DNA of 64,000 bases, from the NCBI RefSeq assembly GCF_007858975.2, contig NZ_CP042220.2, positions 4,092,001 to 4,156,000 of the forward strand, read 5' to 3'. Position 1 is the first letter of the stretch. Each line of letters starts with the position of its first letter. Made by a program: the position numbers and the translations under genes. Below are positions 8,947 to 25,769 of the stretch, in pieces. Under the pieces are notes generated by a model that searched no databases, was not told the DNA's origin, and was given only the letters and a program-made list of their open reading frames with translations. This stretch comes from Dickeya poaceiphila. Lineage in GTDB: Bacteria; Pseudomonadota; Gammaproteobacteria; Enterobacterales; Enterobacteriaceae.

Positions 8947-9708
8947 ATGAACCAGGACACATTAACATCTTCTTCCGACTACATGATCACGCTGGAAAAT
9001 GTGAATAAGTGGTATGGGCAGTTCCACGTACTGAAAGATATCAACCTGCAAGTAAAACAGGGTGAACGTATTGTGTTGTGCGGGCCATCAGGCTCCGGCA
9101 AATCAACCACGATCCGCTGTATCAACCATCTGGAAGAACATCAACAAGGTCGCATTACCGTAGATGGCATTGAGCTTAACCACGACAGCCGCAATATCGA
9201 AAAAATCAGAACCGAAGTGGGCATGGTATTCCAGCATTTCAACCTGTTCCCGCATCTGACCGTGCTGCAAAACTGCACATTAGCGCCGTGTTGGGTACGT
9301 AATACGCCCAAAAAAGAAGCCGAAGCGCTGGCCATGCATTATCTGGAACGTGTACGCATCGCCGCCCATGCTCATAAATATCCGGGCCAGCTTTCCGGCG
9401 GCCAGCAACAGCGTGTCGCCATCGCTCGCTCACTCTGCATGAAACCCAAGATCATGCTGTTTGACGAGCCAACATCAGCACTGGACCCTGAAATGGTAAA
9501 AGAGGTGCTGGATACCATGCTGGGACTGGCCGAAGATGGTATGACCATGCTGTGTGTGACGCACGAGATGGGCTTTGCCCGCACCGTAGCAGACCGGGTG
9601 ATCTTCATGGATCAGGGTGAGATCGTCGAACAGGCTCCACCAGATGTTTTCTTCACGACGCCGAGATCGGAACGCACTCAAACTTTCCTAGCGCAAATTC
9701 TGCATTAA
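8947..9708 (+). CDS. aapP: General L-amino-acid ABC transporter ATPase (AapP-like)
   Basis: This 253-residue cytoplasmic ATPase powers the Aap importer. All nucleotide-binding motifs are intact: Walker [10 protein letters not shown] (46-54), Q-loop [12 protein letters not shown], signature LSGGQQQR (149-156), Walker B MLFDEP (170-175) and the switch histidine in CVTHEMG. The ATG at 8947 is chosen because a GAGG Shine-Dalgarno sequence precedes it; the frame also opens at a TTG (8935) that overlaps aapM and would remove this spacing. The ATPase might also serve the ATPase-less transporter at 3626-5092. Confidence 0.95.
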   Translation: MNQDTLTSSSDYMITLENVNKWYGQFHVLKDINLQVKQGERIVLCGPSGSGKSTTIRCINHLEEHQQGRITVDGIELNHDSRNIEKIRTEVGMVFQHFNLFPHLTVLQNCTLAPCWVRNTPKKEAEALAMHYLERVRIAAHAHKYPGQLSGGQQQRVAIARSLCMKPKIMLFDEPTSALDPEMVKEVLDTMLGLAEDGMTMLCVTHEMGFARTVADRVIFMDQGEIVEQAPPDVFFTTPRSERTQTFLAQILH

Positions 9709-9725
9709 TCCCCAGCCTTGTTCCT

Positions 9726-9753
9726 AAGCCCGCTCCATGCCGCGGGCTTTTTT
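9726..9753 (+). terminator. Intrinsic terminator of the aap operon
   Basis: AAGCCCGC (9726-9733) and GCGGGCTT (9742-9749) form a perfect 8-bp stem followed by a run of T, 17 bp after aapP. Confidence 0.92.
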
Positions 9754-9754
9754 A

Positions 9755-10107
9755 CGCCCTAAACATCAGCAAATCGAAAGCGTTAAGTTTGGTATCGCTG
9801 TCTACACCAGCGTGCAGGCACCGATCAATCTTATGACACCAGGTTCATGGAAGAATTGTGTTTAAATCTCTTCCCTGCCGTGTCTGGATCTGAACCAGCC
9901 ACCGCAGATTGCGGTATTTATCCGTGACTGGCTGTACCGGAAGGCGGCACGACCGGCAGATGACTGAATCGCGCTTTCGCGCTTCTATTCATGCCAGGAG
10001 GCTAAGCCCGGCAAAAGGGGATGAGCGGGGAAAAGAACGAGAACAGGAGAAGGAGAGACAGGCGCGACCGGCACCCGTCCCAGCATACCGCCGGGGGTAC
10101 GAACAGC
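9755..10107. other. Region between the aap operon and the rRNA operon
   Basis: No gene is recognisable in these 353 bp. An open frame beginning at 9909 runs on through the 5S and into the 23S gene and is an artefact. The two operons converge here, each with its own terminator. Confidence 0.5.
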
Positions 10108-10143
10108 AAAAAACAAAAGGCCCAGTCTGTCGACTGAGCCTTT
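10108..10143 (-). terminator. rRNA operon terminator
   Basis: On the minus strand AAAGGCTCAGTC and GACTGGGCCTTT form a strong stem followed by TGTTTTTT, closely resembling the E. coli rrn T1 terminator. It lies just after the 5S gene. Confidence 0.93.
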
Positions 10144-10154
10144 CGCCTTATTTG

Positions 10155-10274
10155 ATGCCTGGCAGTTCCCTACTCTCGCATGGGGAGACCCCACACTACC
10201 ATCGGCGCTACGGCGTTTCACTTCTGAGTTCGGCATGGGGTCAGGTGGGACCACCGCGCTATCGCCGCCAGGCA
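10155..10274 (-). rRNA. rrf: 5S ribosomal RNA
   Basis: The 120-nt gene begins TGCCTGGCGG and ends CTGCCAGGCAT, so the terminal stem is complete. The sequence follows the enterobacterial 5S almost throughout. It is the last gene of the rRNA operon and is followed by a T1-like terminator. Confidence 0.97.
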
Positions 10275-10409
10275 AATTCTTTCAACGTCTTTCAACGTCA
10301 TCATCCTTTATGTCGCCGTGTGCTCTCTGTTTGCCGCACACCACGCCATCCAATCCTCGAACAAGCTGACTCGACTTTCCGTCTCTCTCCAAAACACCTT
10401 CGGTGTTGT

Positions 10410-13403
<2,994 letters not shown>

Positions 13404-13508
13404 TCACAACCCGAAAGTGTCTCGGGATGCAGGTATATTGAGAGACTCGACCAGCACATGAATTCTCACTCACATGCTGTCGTTTCAATTTTTCAGCTTG
13501 TTCCGGAT

Positions 13509-13520
13509 TGTTAAAGAGCA
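13509..13520 (-). promoter_or_regulatory. boxA-like antitermination site in the 16S-23S spacer
   Basis: On the minus strand TGCTCTTTAACA lies in the spacer before the 23S gene, matching rrn boxA bound by NusB/NusE. The same 12-mer occurs in the leader before 16S. Confidence 0.8.
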
Positions 13521-13570
13521 TAATACTTCGCAGCATACTGTTGCCAGTACACTCTGAAGTCATTCGTAAA

Positions 13571-13646
13571 TGGTGGAGCTATGCGGGATCGAACCGCAGA
13601 CCTCCTGCGTGCAAAGCAGGCGCTCTCCCAGCTGAGCTATAGCCCC
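13571..13646 (-). tRNA. alaT: tRNA-Ala(TGC)
   Basis: The 76-nt gene on the minus strand starts GGGGCTATAGCTCAGC and ends with encoded CCA. The anticodon loop reads TTTGCAC, giving anticodon TGC. It is the second spacer tRNA between 16S and 23S. Confidence 0.97.
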
Positions 13647-13754
13647 ATAGATGCATCAACCTTGTCAACCCGCTTAGCCGTCGAAAGGTTCAACACATCA
13701 CGCACCCTGCACACACGCTGCGCCGCCATCGAACATTTCAAGGATAAATAGAGT

Positions 13755-13831
<77 letters not shown>

Positions 13832-13899
13832 ATAAGGTTTTACTGCTCGTTACTTCATCAGACAATCTGTGTGGACACCACGCAGGCACTTCTACTCGG

Positions 13900-15441
<1,542 letters not shown>

Positions 15442-15588
15442 AAAGTTTGATGTGTTTTCCGAAGAAAACCGTGCTCAAAGAATTTACTGTTACTTCGTAA
15501 TGAATTAACTGTTGTCACTCTTCAAGACTTTCACTAAATAGTTTTAGTGAAGTGTCCTGCGAGTGCCCACACAGATTGTCTGATTGAT

Positions 15589-15600
15589 TGTTAAAGAGCA
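15589..15600 (-). promoter_or_regulatory. boxA antitermination site in the rrn leader
   Basis: TGCTCTTTAACA on the minus strand, about 150 nt before the 16S gene, matches the conserved rrn boxA. Confidence 0.82.
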
Positions 15601-15629
15601 GCGCCACTTACCGTGGTCGCGGGTCGCAT

Positions 15630-15657
15630 ATATTATGCTTTCCCGACAGGAAGTCAA
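15630..15657 (-). promoter_or_regulatory. rRNA operon promoter P2
   Basis: On the minus strand TTGACT (15652-15657) and TAATAT (15630-15635) are spaced 16 bp apart. It lies about 95 bp downstream of P1, the usual tandem arrangement of rrn promoters. Confidence 0.8.
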
Positions 15658-15725
15658 GCGATACGTACCTGATTTCCTGCTGAAACTGCGCTGGCGTGTC
15701 GCCGTTGCCGTGTCAGTGGAGGCGC

Positions 15726-15753
15726 ATTATAGGGACTTCTCCGTCGCTGACAA
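15726..15753 (-). promoter_or_regulatory. rRNA operon promoter P1 with upstream A-rich element
   Basis: On the minus strand TTGTCA (15748-15753) and a perfect TATAAT (15726-15731) are spaced 16 bp, as in E. coli rrn P1, and a GCGCC discriminator follows. Upstream, at 15754-15800, are A- and T-tracts that look like an UP element and could include Fis sites. Confidence 0.87.
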
Positions 15754-15816
15754 GCACTAATTTCAAAAAAACTTCTGAGTGCCTTTTTTTTCACCATCAC
15801 AAACCCATAAGCTGCA

Positions 15817-16356
15817 TTACATTGTCTTTTTCTGAGTGAGTTGACCAAAAGATTGAGCAAAACGCGCCACTTGCTCCCAGTCGGTATACTCAATCTCTTT
15901 CGTACTATCGGTTTCACCGCCCGTCATGTGCATAATCAACTGAATCATGACACGGTCAAACCAGCTATAACGAGGGTAGCGCAACGCACCGGCAAAGACC
16001 GCCCCTAAATCTGGCTGCCAGGGAGAACGCAACAGAAATTTACGGGTATATGCATTGGTTTGCAGTGAACGCTTTTCTGGTTTACGAGCAGTCAGGTTGA
16101 CAGAGAAGAAAGCGCTGGGTTTTTGTTGCAGCAAAGCAAGATGCTGACGGATGAATTTTTCCAAAGCCGGATGAAAATGCCCGTAGCGCACTGATGCGCC
16201 GATCATCACTTTATCGTACTTATCAAGCTCAACTTCATGGGCACTCAAGATGTTGACGACATCACACTCCAGCGTCCCTTTAAGATTATTGGCAATATAA
16301 GACGCTATCGCCCGTGTTTGACCATCCCGACTGGAAAATAATATTAATGCTTTCAT
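15817..16356 (-). CDS. hemG: Menaquinone-dependent protoporphyrinogen IX dehydrogenase
   Basis: HemG is a flavodoxin-like FMN enzyme at the inner membrane that oxidises protoporphyrinogen IX to protoporphyrin IX in haem synthesis, passing electrons to quinones. The 179-residue product starts with the flavodoxin phosphate-binding loop ([15 protein letters not shown], residues 4-18) and has the HemG-specific basic insertion around residues 110-140. The open frame extends upstream, but the ATG at 16356 gives the family length and lies 20 bp after trkH. It is probably co-transcribed with trkH, and it directly precedes the rRNA operon. Confidence 0.95.
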   Translation of the reverse strand: MKALILFSSRDGQTRAIASYIANNLKGTLECDVVNILSAHEVELDKYDKVMIGASVRYGHFHPALEKFIRQHLALLQQKPSAFFSVNLTARKPEKRSLQTNAYTRKFLLRSPWQPDLGAVFAGALRYPRYSWFDRVMIQLIMHMTGGETDSTKEIEYTDWEQVARFAQSFGQLTQKKTM

Positions 16357-16376
16357 AGCACGTTCCCTTATATCCG

Positions 16377-17828
16377 TTATTCCCGCCAAAAAGTGGGAGT
16401 AAATAACACCAGCATGGTGAACACTTCCAGGCGACCAAACAACATGGTGACAATCAGAATCCATTTGGCGGCATCATTCATAGAGGTGAAATTGTCAGCT
16501 ACCGTCCCAAGCCCTGGACCGAGATTGTTCAGCGTGGCAACCACGGCTGCAAAAGCGGAAAAATTGTCTACCCCCGTTGCAATCACTGCCAGCATACTGA
16601 CGATAAACACCAGCGCATAAGCCGAGAAAAACCCCCACACGGCTTCCAATATCCGCTCCGGCAACGCACGCTGACCAAGTTTAATGGTATATACCGCATT
16701 CGGATGAACCAGCCGCTTCAGTTCACGAGATCCCTGCAAGAATAGTAATAAAATGCGAATTACTTTCAGGCCACCGCCGGTTGAACCTGCACACCCACCA
16801 ATAAACGCGGAACACAACAGCAATACCGGTAAAAACAGTGGCCAGGAAGCAATGCTGTCAGTAGTGAATCCCGCGGTAGTCGCCATAGAAACCACCTGGA
16901 AGAACGCCTGATTCAGGGTTTCCATACCATTTTTGTATACCCCATGCCCCCACAAAACGAGGGTACAAATCGCCACCAGCGACATCTGAACAAAGATAAA
17001 CATACGGAATTCGGGATCACGCCAATACACCCGTAGGCTACGCCCACTCAACACCGAAAAATGCAAACCAAAATTACAGCCAGAAATCAGTAGAAATATC
17101 GCAATAATGGTATTGATAGCAGGACTGTTGAAATAACCGATGCTGGCGTCATGCGTTGAGAACCCCCCAATGGCGATAGTGGAAAAACTGTGGCTAATCG
17201 CATCAAACACCGACATACCGGCCAGCCATAGCGACAACGCACAGAGCACAGTCAGCAATACGTAAATCAACCACAAGGTTTTGGCGGTTTCTGCAATGCG
17301 GGGACGCATCTTATTATCCTTTAGCGGACCCGGCATTTCGGCACGATAAAGCTGCATCCCCCCGACACCCAGAATCGGCAGAATGGCCACCGCCAGTACG
17401 ATGATCCCCATGCCGCCCATCCATTGCAGCATCTGCCGATAAAACAGAATGGCTTTCGGCAGCGAATCCAACCCAACCAGTGTGGTCGCACCGGTTGTCG
17501 TCAGGCCGGAAAAAGATTCAAAAAAAGCATCCGTCACCGACAGGTTAGGACGTTCGGCAAACAGAAAAGGCAGCGCCCCAACGCTACCCAGCACCGTCCA
17601 GAACAGTACCACTATCAGAAACCCTTCACGGGCTTTCAGTTCATGCCGATGTTTGCGGTTGGGCAGCCATAACAATAGCCCCATAACCAACGCGACAATG
17701 AACGTCTGGATAAATGCCCGACCAGCACCGTCGCGGTAGATCAAGGCGACGATACCGGGAATGAACATGGTGCCGGAAAACAGAATGACCAGCAGTCCAA
17801 CAATGCGGGTTATAGCACGCAAGTGCAT
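16377..17828 (-). CDS. trkH: Trk potassium uptake protein TrkH
   Basis: TrkH is the membrane channel subunit of the TrkAH K+ importer. The 483-residue protein, the usual length, has the four-fold pore-loop architecture: [12 protein letters not shown] for the first loop, [15 protein letters not shown] for the second, [11 protein letters not shown] for the third and a last loop NNLGPGLG near residue 435. Each carries the selectivity-filter glycine. The cytoplasmic partner TrkA is not in the window. It starts the trkH-hemG pair, in the same order as E. coli. Confidence 0.96.
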   Translation of the reverse strand: MHLRAITRIVGLLVILFSGTMFIPGIVALIYRDGAGRAFIQTFIVALVMGLLLWLPNRKHRHELKAREGFLIVVLFWTVLGSVGALPFLFAERPNLSVTDAFFESFSGLTTTGATTLVGLDSLPKAILFYRQMLQWMGGMGIIVLAVAILPILGVGGMQLYRAEMPGPLKDNKMRPRIAETAKTLWLIYVLLTVLCALSLWLAGMSVFDAISHSFSTIAIGGFSTHDASIGYFNSPAINTIIAIFLLISGCNFGLHFSVLSGRSLRVYWRDPEFRMFIFVQMSLVAICTLVLWGHGVYKNGMETLNQAFFQVVSMATTAGFTTDSIASWPLFLPVLLLCSAFIGGCAGSTGGGLKVIRILLLFLQGSRELKRLVHPNAVYTIKLGQRALPERILEAVWGFFSAYALVFIVSMLAVIATGVDNFSAFAAVVATLNNLGPGLGTVADNFTSMNDAAKWILIVTMLFGRLEVFTMLVLFTPTFWRE

Positions 17829-17868
17829 CAGGGAGCCTTCCTTAAATGGTTCAAGATTACGCGCTGGA

Positions 17869-18483
17869 TTATTGTGAAATTGTCTGCAAATGCAACGCGC
17901 CGCGGCTAATATCGCGCAGCTTTCGCGTCGCGTCGTCCACTGCCGTTACCGGAAACGCTAACTGGAGCGAAACCTCGCTGGCGTACTCCGCTGAAACGAC
18001 GTGCCCCTGTAACGCCAGCACCACATTCTCCACCTGCGGCAACAGGGCATAATCACACTGCAATCGATACATCTGATACATTACTTTCTGCTGCACCGGC
18101 AGTTGTTTCAGCGCCTGCTGCACGCCACCGCCATAAGCTTTGACCAGCCCACCGGTGCCAAGCCTAATGCCGCCATAATAACGCACCACCACCGCCACGA
18201 CTTCGCCGATGCCGCTGCCCATCAATTGAGCCAGCATTGGCTTGCCTGCGGTTCCCGAAGGCTCGCCATCATCAGAAAATCCGAGCTGTTGCGAATCATC
18301 CGGCGCACCCGCGACATACGCCCAGCAATGGTGTGCTGCCGAAGGATGCAGCTCGCGGGCCTGCTGAATCATGCTTCGGGCTGCTTCCACCCCACAGGCC
18401 GGAGCAAGCAGGGTGAGGAAACGGCTCTTTTTAATGTCTTCATGAACGCTGACAGACGACGCAGGAACCGGATATGACTTCAT
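17869..18483 (-). CDS. yigZ: IMPACT family protein YigZ
   Basis: This 204-residue cytoplasmic protein belongs to the IMPACT/YigZ (UPF0029) family, which is related to translation regulators. The N-terminal domain contains EDIKKSRFLTLL and the family signature GEPSGTAGKPML, followed by VVVRYYGGIRLGTGGLVKAY; a C-terminal ferredoxin-like domain follows. Its ATG overlaps the pepQ stop codon as TGATG, indicating translational coupling. The biochemical role remains poorly defined in the family. Confidence 0.93.
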   Translation of the reverse strand: MKSYPVPASSVSVHEDIKKSRFLTLLAPACGVEAARSMIQQARELHPSAAHHCWAYVAGAPDDSQQLGFSDDGEPSGTAGKPMLAQLMGSGIGEVVAVVVRYYGGIRLGTGGLVKAYGGGVQQALKQLPVQQKVMYQMYRLQCDYALLPQVENVVLALQGHVVSAEYASEVSLQLAFPVTAVDDATRKLRDISRGALHLQTISQ

Positions 18484-19814
18484 CAGGCCAGGTCAAGCGC
18501 ACGGGTCAGGTTTTCAATGCGTTTGTCATGCACCACAATATTGTCTTCAATACGAATACCGCCGAACGGGCGCAACGCATCCAGTTTCTGCCAGTTGAAA
18601 TGCTGGCGCAGTTCGCCCTGACGCCAAGGCTCAAGCAGAGAATCGATAAAGTAGATACCGGGTTCGATAGTCAGCACCATACGCGGCTCCAGAATCCGGG
18701 TACAGCGCAGGTAGGGATGGGCTGATGGCGCAGGCAACGTCGTTCCGGTGTCATCTTGCATGAAGCCGCCGACGTCATGCACTTGCAAGCCGAGCGGATG
18801 GCCCAAACCATGCGGCAGAAACGGCGAGGTCACGCCCTGTTCCACCATCGCTTCCTCACTAAGCCCGGTCACCAGTTGATGATGTTTAAGCAGCGACGCC
18901 ACCCGGTGATGCATCTGCACATGGTAGTCGGTATAACGCACGCCAACCTTCAGCGTATCTATCAGCGCCAGTTGCTCGCGGTTCAGGTCGCTCACCAACG
19001 CCGCATAGTCATTGTCATGCTGCGCGGCATAAGTGCGGGTAATGTCCGCTGCGTAGCCGTTATATTCCGCGCCGGCATCCAGCAGGAAGCTGCGCATTTC
19101 TCCTGGCACCTGGTGCTCCAACTGGGTGTAATGCAGCACCGCCGCATGTTCGTTGAGGGCGACGATATTGCCATAAGGCACATCGGTATCGCGGTGACCG
19201 GTAGCAGTCAGGTACGCCAGATTAATATCAAACTCGCTCATGCCGGACTGGAACGCGTCGTAGGCGGCACGGTGGCCAGCCACCGCCGTTTTCTGCGCTT
19301 CGCGCATACAAGCCAGTTCGTAATCCGTTTTGTAGGCGCGGTGGTAATGCAGATAATCCAGCACGCCTTGCGGGTTGATGTGCTCCAGCGTAATCCCCAA
19401 ATTCAGCGCCCGCTGCGGCGCAGAACCGATATAGCCGACCCGCTGACGCTGAACCGGCAATTGCTGAGCAATGTCATCGGCTTTGCGCAGCACCTGAATA
19501 TCCAGCGCTGAGGTCCAAAAACTGTCCGGCACCGGCGCCACGTTGTGCCAGTAATCAACGGGGGAGTAGAACCACAACCTCGGCGTATTGACCCCATCCA
19601 CCCACAGCCAGCAGTTCGGCACCTGCGTCACCGGCAACCAGGCTTTGAACTGCGGGTTAACCTTGAATGGATAGGCATGATCGTCCAAAAACGCCATCAT
19701 CAACTCACCGGAGTGGATCAATAAGGCATCCAGATTATGCCGCGCCAGAACCGCCTGCGTACGTTGCTGCAGAGTCGCCACATGTTGATGATAAAAAGAA
19801 GCCAGCGTTTCCAT
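18483..19814 (-). CDS. pepQ: Xaa-Pro dipeptidase
   Basis: PepQ is a cytoplasmic M24-family metallopeptidase that hydrolyses dipeptides with C-terminal proline. The five metal ligands are visible in the C-terminal pita-bread fold: the two Asp of [19 protein letters not shown], His in PHGLGHPLG, Glu in LTIEPGIYF and Glu in GGIRIEDN. The frame extends far upstream, but the ATG at 19814 gives 443 residues, identical to the E. coli protein, and avoids overlap with the FadR operator region. It is divergent from fadB and coupled to yigZ. Confidence 0.96.
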   Translation of the reverse strand: METLASFYHQHVATLQQRTQAVLARHNLDALLIHSGELMMAFLDDHAYPFKVNPQFKAWLPVTQVPNCWLWVDGVNTPRLWFYSPVDYWHNVAPVPDSFWTSALDIQVLRKADDIAQQLPVQRQRVGYIGSAPQRALNLGITLEHINPQGVLDYLHYHRAYKTDYELACMREAQKTAVAGHRAAYDAFQSGMSEFDINLAYLTATGHRDTDVPYGNIVALNEHAAVLHYTQLEHQVPGEMRSFLLDAGAEYNGYAADITRTYAAQHDNDYAALVSDLNREQLALIDTLKVGVRYTDYHVQMHHRVASLLKHHQLVTGLSEEAMVEQGVTSPFLPHGLGHPLGLQVHDVGGFMQDDTGTTLPAPSAHPYLRCTRILEPRMVLTIEPGIYFIDSLLEPWRQGELRQHFNWQKLDALRPFGGIRIEDNIVVHDKRIENLTRALDLA

Positions 19815-19958
19815 CATAATCCCCATTGATAACAGCTTGTTTTCCAGTGTAACACAGCGCCCTGATGACGGCAGCGTTGCACACCCTGTGATCTTCCCGG
19901 CAAATATTTCACGCATTGTTTGCATTTCATTAACACCAAACCCACAATTTCCCTCACC

Positions 19959-19975
19959 ATCTGGTCGTACCAGAT
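19959..19975. promoter_or_regulatory. FadR operator of fadBA
   Basis: ATCTGGTCGTACCAGAT is a near-perfect 17-bp palindrome, almost identical to the E. coli fadB operator. It lies 24 bp before the fadB start. It predicts repression by FadR, relieved by long-chain acyl-CoA. Confidence 0.88.
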
Positions 19976-19998
19976 CACGGATAACAGTGGAGAACACC

Positions 19999-22188
19999 AT
20001 GATCTATCAAGGCGACACGCTGTACCTCAACTGGCTGGAAGACGGCATTGCCGAGCTGGTTTTTGCCGCCCCCGGCAGCGTCAACAAGCTGGATACCCGC
20101 ACAGTGGCTAGCCTTGGCGAAGCCCTGAATCACCTGATAAAACAACCTTCACTCCGGGCGTTACTGCTGCGCTCGGACAAACCCGCGTTTATTGCCGGAG
20201 CGGACATCACCGAATTCCTGTCGCTGTTTGCCGCCCCGCAGGAAACATTGCATCAGTGGCTGACCGGTGCCAACGCCATTTTTAGCCAACTGGAGGATTT
20301 GCCGGTGCCGACGCTATCCGCCATCAACGGCTATGCGCTGGGCGGAGGGTGCGAGTGCGTGCTGGCAACCGATTTCCGTCTTGCAACACCCGACGTTCGC
20401 ATCGGCCTGCCGGAAGTCAAACTGGGGATCATGCCGGGGTTTGGCGGCACAGTTAGGTTACCGCGACTGCTGGGGGCCGACAACGCGCTGGAAATCATTA
20501 CCGCCGGTAAAGACCTGTCTGCCGACGAGGCCCTGAAAGTCGGACTGGTCGATGCGATTACCAACAGCGACAAGCTGTTGTCTTCTGCCGTGCATATGTT
20601 GCGCCTGGCAGCGGAGGAAAAACTGGACTGGCGTACCCGTCGCCGTCAGAAACAATCGCCGCTACGGCTTAACCGTATCGAAGCGACCATGAGTTTTGCC
20701 ACCGCCAATGCGCTGGTGCAACAGGCGGCAGACCGTCACTACCCCGCCCCAATCATGGCGCTCAAAACCATTGAAGCCGCCGCTGGATTACAGCGTGACG
20801 CGGCATTGAAGCTAGAAACCGACAATTTTGTCACACTGACGCAAACAACGGCAGCATATGCACTAGTCGGTGTATTCCTGAACGAGCAGGCCGTAAAAAG
20901 CGCCGCAAAAAAATGGGCGGGCGACGCCTCGCCGCCGGCTCGTGCGGCGGTACTGGGTGCCGGGATTATGGGCGGCGGCATTGCCTGCCAGTCGGCACGC
21001 AAAGGGGTATCGGTGTGGATGAAAGACATCAGTGAAAAAGCCCTGACACTGGGGATGGAGGAAGCGGCCAAGCTACTGAACGCACAACTGGAACGCGGCA
21101 AACTGGACGCCATGACCATGGCCGGCGTGCTGGCCCGTATCCACCCGACACTGAACAACCACGGGCTTGAACAGGTTGACCTGATTATCGAAGCCGTGGT
21201 GGAAAATCCACAGGTAAAAGCCAGAGTGCTGGCAGATATCGAAGCCTGCGTCAGTGAGCAGACATTGATAGTCTCCAATACCTCGACGATTCCCATCGGG
21301 CAATTAGCGGCCTCATTGCAGCGGCCACAACATTTCTGCGGGATGCATTTTTTCAACCCCGTGCACCGTATGCCACTGGTGGAAGTGATCCGAGGACCCC
21401 AGACCGATGAGAAAACGCTGGCCCGTGTGGTGGCCTACGCCAGCAAGATAGGCAAAACCCCGATTGTGGTGAATGACTGCCCAGGTTTTTTCGTCAACCG
21501 TGTGCTGTTTCCCTATCTCGCGGCCTTTAGCCTGTTGCTGCGTGACGGTGCGGATTTCCGTGACGTGGATGCGGTGATGGAGAAACAGTTCGGCTGGCCG
21601 ATGGGACCGGCTTATCTGCTGGACGTGGTCGGGCTGGATACCGCCCACCATGCTCAGGCGGTGATGTCGGCAGGCTTTCCGCAACGCATGGCAAAAACCT
21701 ATCGTGACGCGGTCGATGTGCTGGTAGAGCATCAACGTTTCGGCCAGAAAAGCGGCGCAGGCTTCTACCGCTACACCCCAGACGCCAAAGGCAAACCACG
21801 CCGGGAGCAGGACGAGCAAACCGATATCTTGTTGGGTGCAGTTTGCGAGCCGAAGCGAACCTTCAGTGCGCAAGAGATTATCCATCGACTGATGGTGCCG
21901 ATGCTCAACGAAGTCGCACGTTGTCTGGAAGAGGGCATCGTCGCCACCCCGGCAGAAGCCGACATGGCGCTGCTTTACGGTCTGGGTTTCCCCCCATTCC
22001 ATGGCGGAGCCTGTCGCTATATAGACACACTGGGCAGTCGGCACTATGTGGACATCGCCCAGTCATTGGCATCACTGGGGCCGCTTTACGCCACACCGGA
22101 AAGTCTGCTGCAGATGGCGCAGAGCCAGCAGCGTTATTACCCGGCGGTTGACGCTCACGCCACTCTTTCTCTTCACCAACCTGCATAA
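19999..22188 (+). CDS. fadB: Fatty acid oxidation complex, alpha subunit
   Basis: FadB carries the enoyl-CoA hydratase and 3-hydroxyacyl-CoA dehydrogenase steps of beta-oxidation, plus isomerase and epimerase activities, in an alpha2-beta2 complex with FadA. The N-terminal crotonase part has [10 protein letters not shown] and the catalytic region [14 protein letters not shown]. The dehydrogenase part begins with the NAD-binding [10 protein letters not shown] near residue 320 and contains the catalytic region [16 protein letters not shown]. The ATG at 19999 gives 729 residues, the E. coli length; the longer frame would run over the operator. fadA follows 12 bp later. Confidence 0.97.
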   Translation: MIYQGDTLYLNWLEDGIAELVFAAPGSVNKLDTRTVASLGEALNHLIKQPSLRALLLRSDKPAFIAGADITEFLSLFAAPQETLHQWLTGANAIFSQLEDLPVPTLSAINGYALGGGCECVLATDFRLATPDVRIGLPEVKLGIMPGFGGTVRLPRLLGADNALEIITAGKDLSADEALKVGLVDAITNSDKLLSSAVHMLRLAAEEKLDWRTRRRQKQSPLRLNRIEATMSFATANALVQQAADRHYPAPIMALKTIEAAAGLQRDAALKLETDNFVTLTQTTAAYALVGVFLNEQAVKSAAKKWAGDASPPARAAVLGAGIMGGGIACQSARKGVSVWMKDISEKALTLGMEEAAKLLNAQLERGKLDAMTMAGVLARIHPTLNNHGLEQVDLIIEAVVENPQVKARVLADIEACVSEQTLIVSNTSTIPIGQLAASLQRPQHFCGMHFFNPVHRMPLVEVIRGPQTDEKTLARVVAYASKIGKTPIVVNDCPGFFVNRVLFPYLAAFSLLLRDGADFRDVDAVMEKQFGWPMGPAYLLDVVGLDTAHHAQAVMSAGFPQRMAKTYRDAVDVLVEHQRFGQKSGAGFYRYTPDAKGKPRREQDEQTDILLGAVCEPKRTFSAQEIIHRLMVPMLNEVARCLEEGIVATPAEADMALLYGLGFPPFHGGACRYIDTLGSRHYVDIAQSLASLGPLYATPESLLQMAQSQQRYYPAVDAHATLSLHQPA

Positions 22189-23838
<1,650 letters not shown>

Positions 23839-23866
23839 CTCCGCTCCTTAATGTGCGTCATGTGCA

Positions 23867-24310
23867 TCACAACAATACGCTCAGGCGTAGCTCACCCAAC
23901 GCCCACACGGTGAAAAATGCAGCCCCCATGAAAGTCAGCGTCGCCACCAGTGATCGCAGCGAGAAACGCGATAAACCACACACGCCATGCCCGCTGGTAC
24001 AACCTGATCCATATCGGGTACCGATTCCCACCAACAAACCAGACACGACCAACAAGGGCATCGGCGTTGATATGGTACTGTCTGGCAACGGGGCTGCTAG
24101 TTGGTAGACCCAGAACGCGGCAAGCATTCCCAGAACAAACGCCAACCGCCACGCTTTATCTGTTGACGTTCGGCTCAACAGACCACCGAGAATGCCGCTG
24201 ATGCCGGCAATACGCCCGGAAAATACCGCCAGCATGACTACAGCAAGCCCGATCACCAGGCCGCCCGTCAGGCTCATTAACGGCGTAAACGCTTCCATAT
24301 CAACACGCAT
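23867..24310 (-). CDS. YeeE/YedE family transporter, first subunit-type (PmpA-like)
   Basis: This 147-residue inner-membrane protein of the YeeE/YedE family has about four hydrophobic segments. The hallmark [19 protein letters not shown] (about residues 99-117) carries conserved cysteines that shuttle sulfur in TsuA-type carriers. The ATG at 24310 is chosen because AGGAGAGG lies just upstream; the frame stays open far upstream through a tandem-repeat block. It forms an operon with a BigR-like regulator upstream and the second YeeE/YedE gene downstream, the layout seen in persulfide-response operons. The substrate is inferred. Confidence 0.85.
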   Translation of the reverse strand: MRVDMEAFTPLMSLTGGLVIGLAVVMLAVFSGRIAGISGILGGLLSRTSTDKAWRLAFVLGMLAAFWVYQLAAPLPDSTISTPMPLLVVSGLLVGIGTRYGSGCTSGHGVCGLSRFSLRSLVATLTFMGAAFFTVWALGELRLSVLL

Positions 24311-24341
24311 AACCTCTCCTGTGCGGTTCCAGGCAATAAGC

Positions 24342-24431
24342 CTATTTTGGACAATACAATTTGGGGCAATACTATTTAGTGCAATACTATTTGGTGCAAT
24401 ACTATTTGGTGCAATACTATTTGGTGCAATA
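24342..24431 (-). repeat. Six tandem copies of a 15-bp unit after the regulator gene
   Basis: Read on the minus strand the unit is TATTGCACCAAATAG. The first three copies (24431-24387) are identical; the next three differ by one, two and three bases. The first copy is the end of the upstream regulator gene (codons for YCTK and the TAG stop, with one leading overlap), so the block looks like repeated duplication of that gene's 3' end. The array fills the gap before the PmpA-like gene and ends about 30 bp before its start codon. Confidence 0.9.
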
Positions 24432-24734
24432 CAGTGCATACAGCGTATTGAGCAGCGACAGGATGCGCGCGTCCTCAATACGGTAGAAAATCTGTTTGCC
24501 TTCACGTCGCGTGGCTACCAGCTTTAAGCGCCGCATTACACCAAGCTGCTGAGACAGTGTCGGTTGGCGAATGCCCAGCGCCTGCTCCATCTGTCCCACT
24601 GATGCTTCGCCCTGACTCAAAAAACACATCAGCATCAACCGGTCGTCATTCGCCAGTGCCCGCAACACATCTGCCGCACCCTGTGCGGCTTCACGCATCA
24701 TCTGTTGTGTGATTTCCGACTCTGCCGCCACCAT
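24417..24734 (-). CDS. ArsR/SmtB-family repressor, BigR/SqrR-like
   Basis: This 105-residue winged-helix repressor has the recognition helix in [18 protein letters not shown] and the wing in [14 protein letters not shown]. Two cysteines, Cys37 in LMCFLSQGE and Cys103 near the C-terminus, are placed like the redox pair of BigR/SqrR/YgaV, which form a tetrasulfide link on sensing persulfide and then leave DNA. It is the first gene of an operon with two YeeE/YedE transporters. An AT-rich repeat upstream is a likely autoregulatory operator. The sensing mechanism is inferred from the two cysteines. Confidence 0.87.
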   Translation of the reverse strand: MVAAESEITQQMMREAAQGAADVLRALANDDRLMLMCFLSQGEASVGQMEQALGIRQPTLSQQLGVMRRLKLVATRREGKQIFYRIEDARILSLLNTLYALYCTK

Positions 24735-24757
24735 AACGCTACCTTTTCTTGCGATCC

Positions 24758-24785
24758 ATATAATATATATTTTTATATAATATAT
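24758..24785. promoter_or_regulatory. Likely operator of the BigR-like regulator
   Basis: Two copies of ATATAATATAT, at 24758-24768 and 24775-24785 (17 bp apart), form an AT-rich, largely palindromic block about 25 bp upstream of the regulator start. BigR operators are AT-rich dyads of this kind. Confidence 0.55.
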
Positions 24786-24957
24786 TATTGCATATCGTAA
24801 TCAAACCAGCCATGAATACCCTGACGTCAAAAACCGAAGGCAGCACGCACTTAGGCGTTGAGGTGTGGTTCACGACCTGCATTATCATCAGTCGCACAGC
24901 CACAGTCAGCGCATGACAGCGTTAGCTGCATACTAAACAGGGGTGGGGGAATTTATT

Positions 24958-24997
24958 TTTAAAAAACAAAATCATGGCCGGGCATAAACCCGGCCAT
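24958..24997 (-). terminator. Terminator of ubiD-fre
   Basis: On the minus strand ATGGCCGGG and CCCGGCCAT form a perfect 9-bp stem, followed by GATTTTGTTTTTT. It lies about 20 bp after fre. Confidence 0.92.
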
Positions 24998-25018
24998 AGC
25001 GAGGCAAAACGGAAAGGA

Positions 25019-25720
25019 TCAGATAAAAGAAAAAGCGTCGCTGTACATGTGTGCTATCTGCGCACCACGTTCGTTGCAAAAACGCTCACGGGCAATTTTT
25101 GCCATCTCGAAACGACCCGCGATGTAAATATCGTGCGATGCCAGCGAACCGAAATCCTGCAGTACCGCACTCAATACCGTACCGGAACGACCATGCCATT
25201 GATCGTCCGGCTGTTCGACTACCGGAATCACGTTCAGGTTAGGATGTGCCTGCGCCAGTGCTTGCAGCTCGCCCAGATCGTACAGATGGCGCAGCTCGCG
25301 TCCCCCCCAGTACAGAGAAACCTGGCGCTCCGGCTGGCTTGCCAGCACTGTCAACAAAATAGACCGCGCATAGGAGAATCCCGTCCCGCCCGCTATCAGG
25401 ATCAGCGGTCGATCACTGTCTTCACGCAACCAGGCCTCGCCGTGGGGAATATCCACTACCAGCGACTTTTCCTTCAAAATACGATCCATCACCGCCATCG
25501 CATACAGGTTCATTTCAGAAGCCCCGATATGCAGTTCGATAAACCCTTGCTCAATAGGCGTTGAGGCCATGGAGAACGGGCGTTTGTCACGCTCATTCAT
25601 TACCACCATCAGATATTGCCCGGCGCGAAAGGAAAAAGGTGCCGATGGCAATAAGCGCACCCGGTAAACCGTATCGGTGATGGCTTCCACCGACGTTACT
25701 GTACAGCTCAACGTTGTCAT
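25019..25720 (-). CDS. fre: NAD(P)H-flavin reductase
   Basis: Fre reduces free riboflavin, FMN and FAD with NAD(P)H in the cytoplasm and supplies reduced flavin to other enzymes and iron reduction. The 233-residue product, the E. coli length, has the flavin-binding RPFSMAST (47-54) and the nucleotide-binding [12 protein letters not shown] (109-120), and ends with the ferredoxin-reductase-like C-terminus. The ATG at 25720 is used; the longer frame enters the end of ubiD. It follows ubiD by 49 bp, and the UbiD cofactor, prenylated FMN, is itself made from reduced FMN. Confidence 0.95.
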   Translation of the reverse strand: MTTLSCTVTSVEAITDTVYRVRLLPSAPFSFRAGQYLMVVMNERDKRPFSMASTPIEQGFIELHIGASEMNLYAMAVMDRILKEKSLVVDIPHGEAWLREDSDRPLILIAGGTGFSYARSILLTVLASQPERQVSLYWGGRELRHLYDLGELQALAQAHPNLNVIPVVEQPDDQWHGRSGTVLSAVLQDFGSLASHDIYIAGRFEMAKIARERFCNERGAQIAHMYSDAFSFI

Positions 25721-25769
25721 GCGATCCCTCTGTCGGGTCAAAGCAAAACAGGGAACAGGATAAGCACCG

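Noticed and set aside
24311..24505. N-terminal extension of the PmpA-like gene through the tandem repeats
   Set aside because: It would add 65 residues including repeats of SIAPN that overlap the regulator gene; a strong ribosome site lies at the shorter start.
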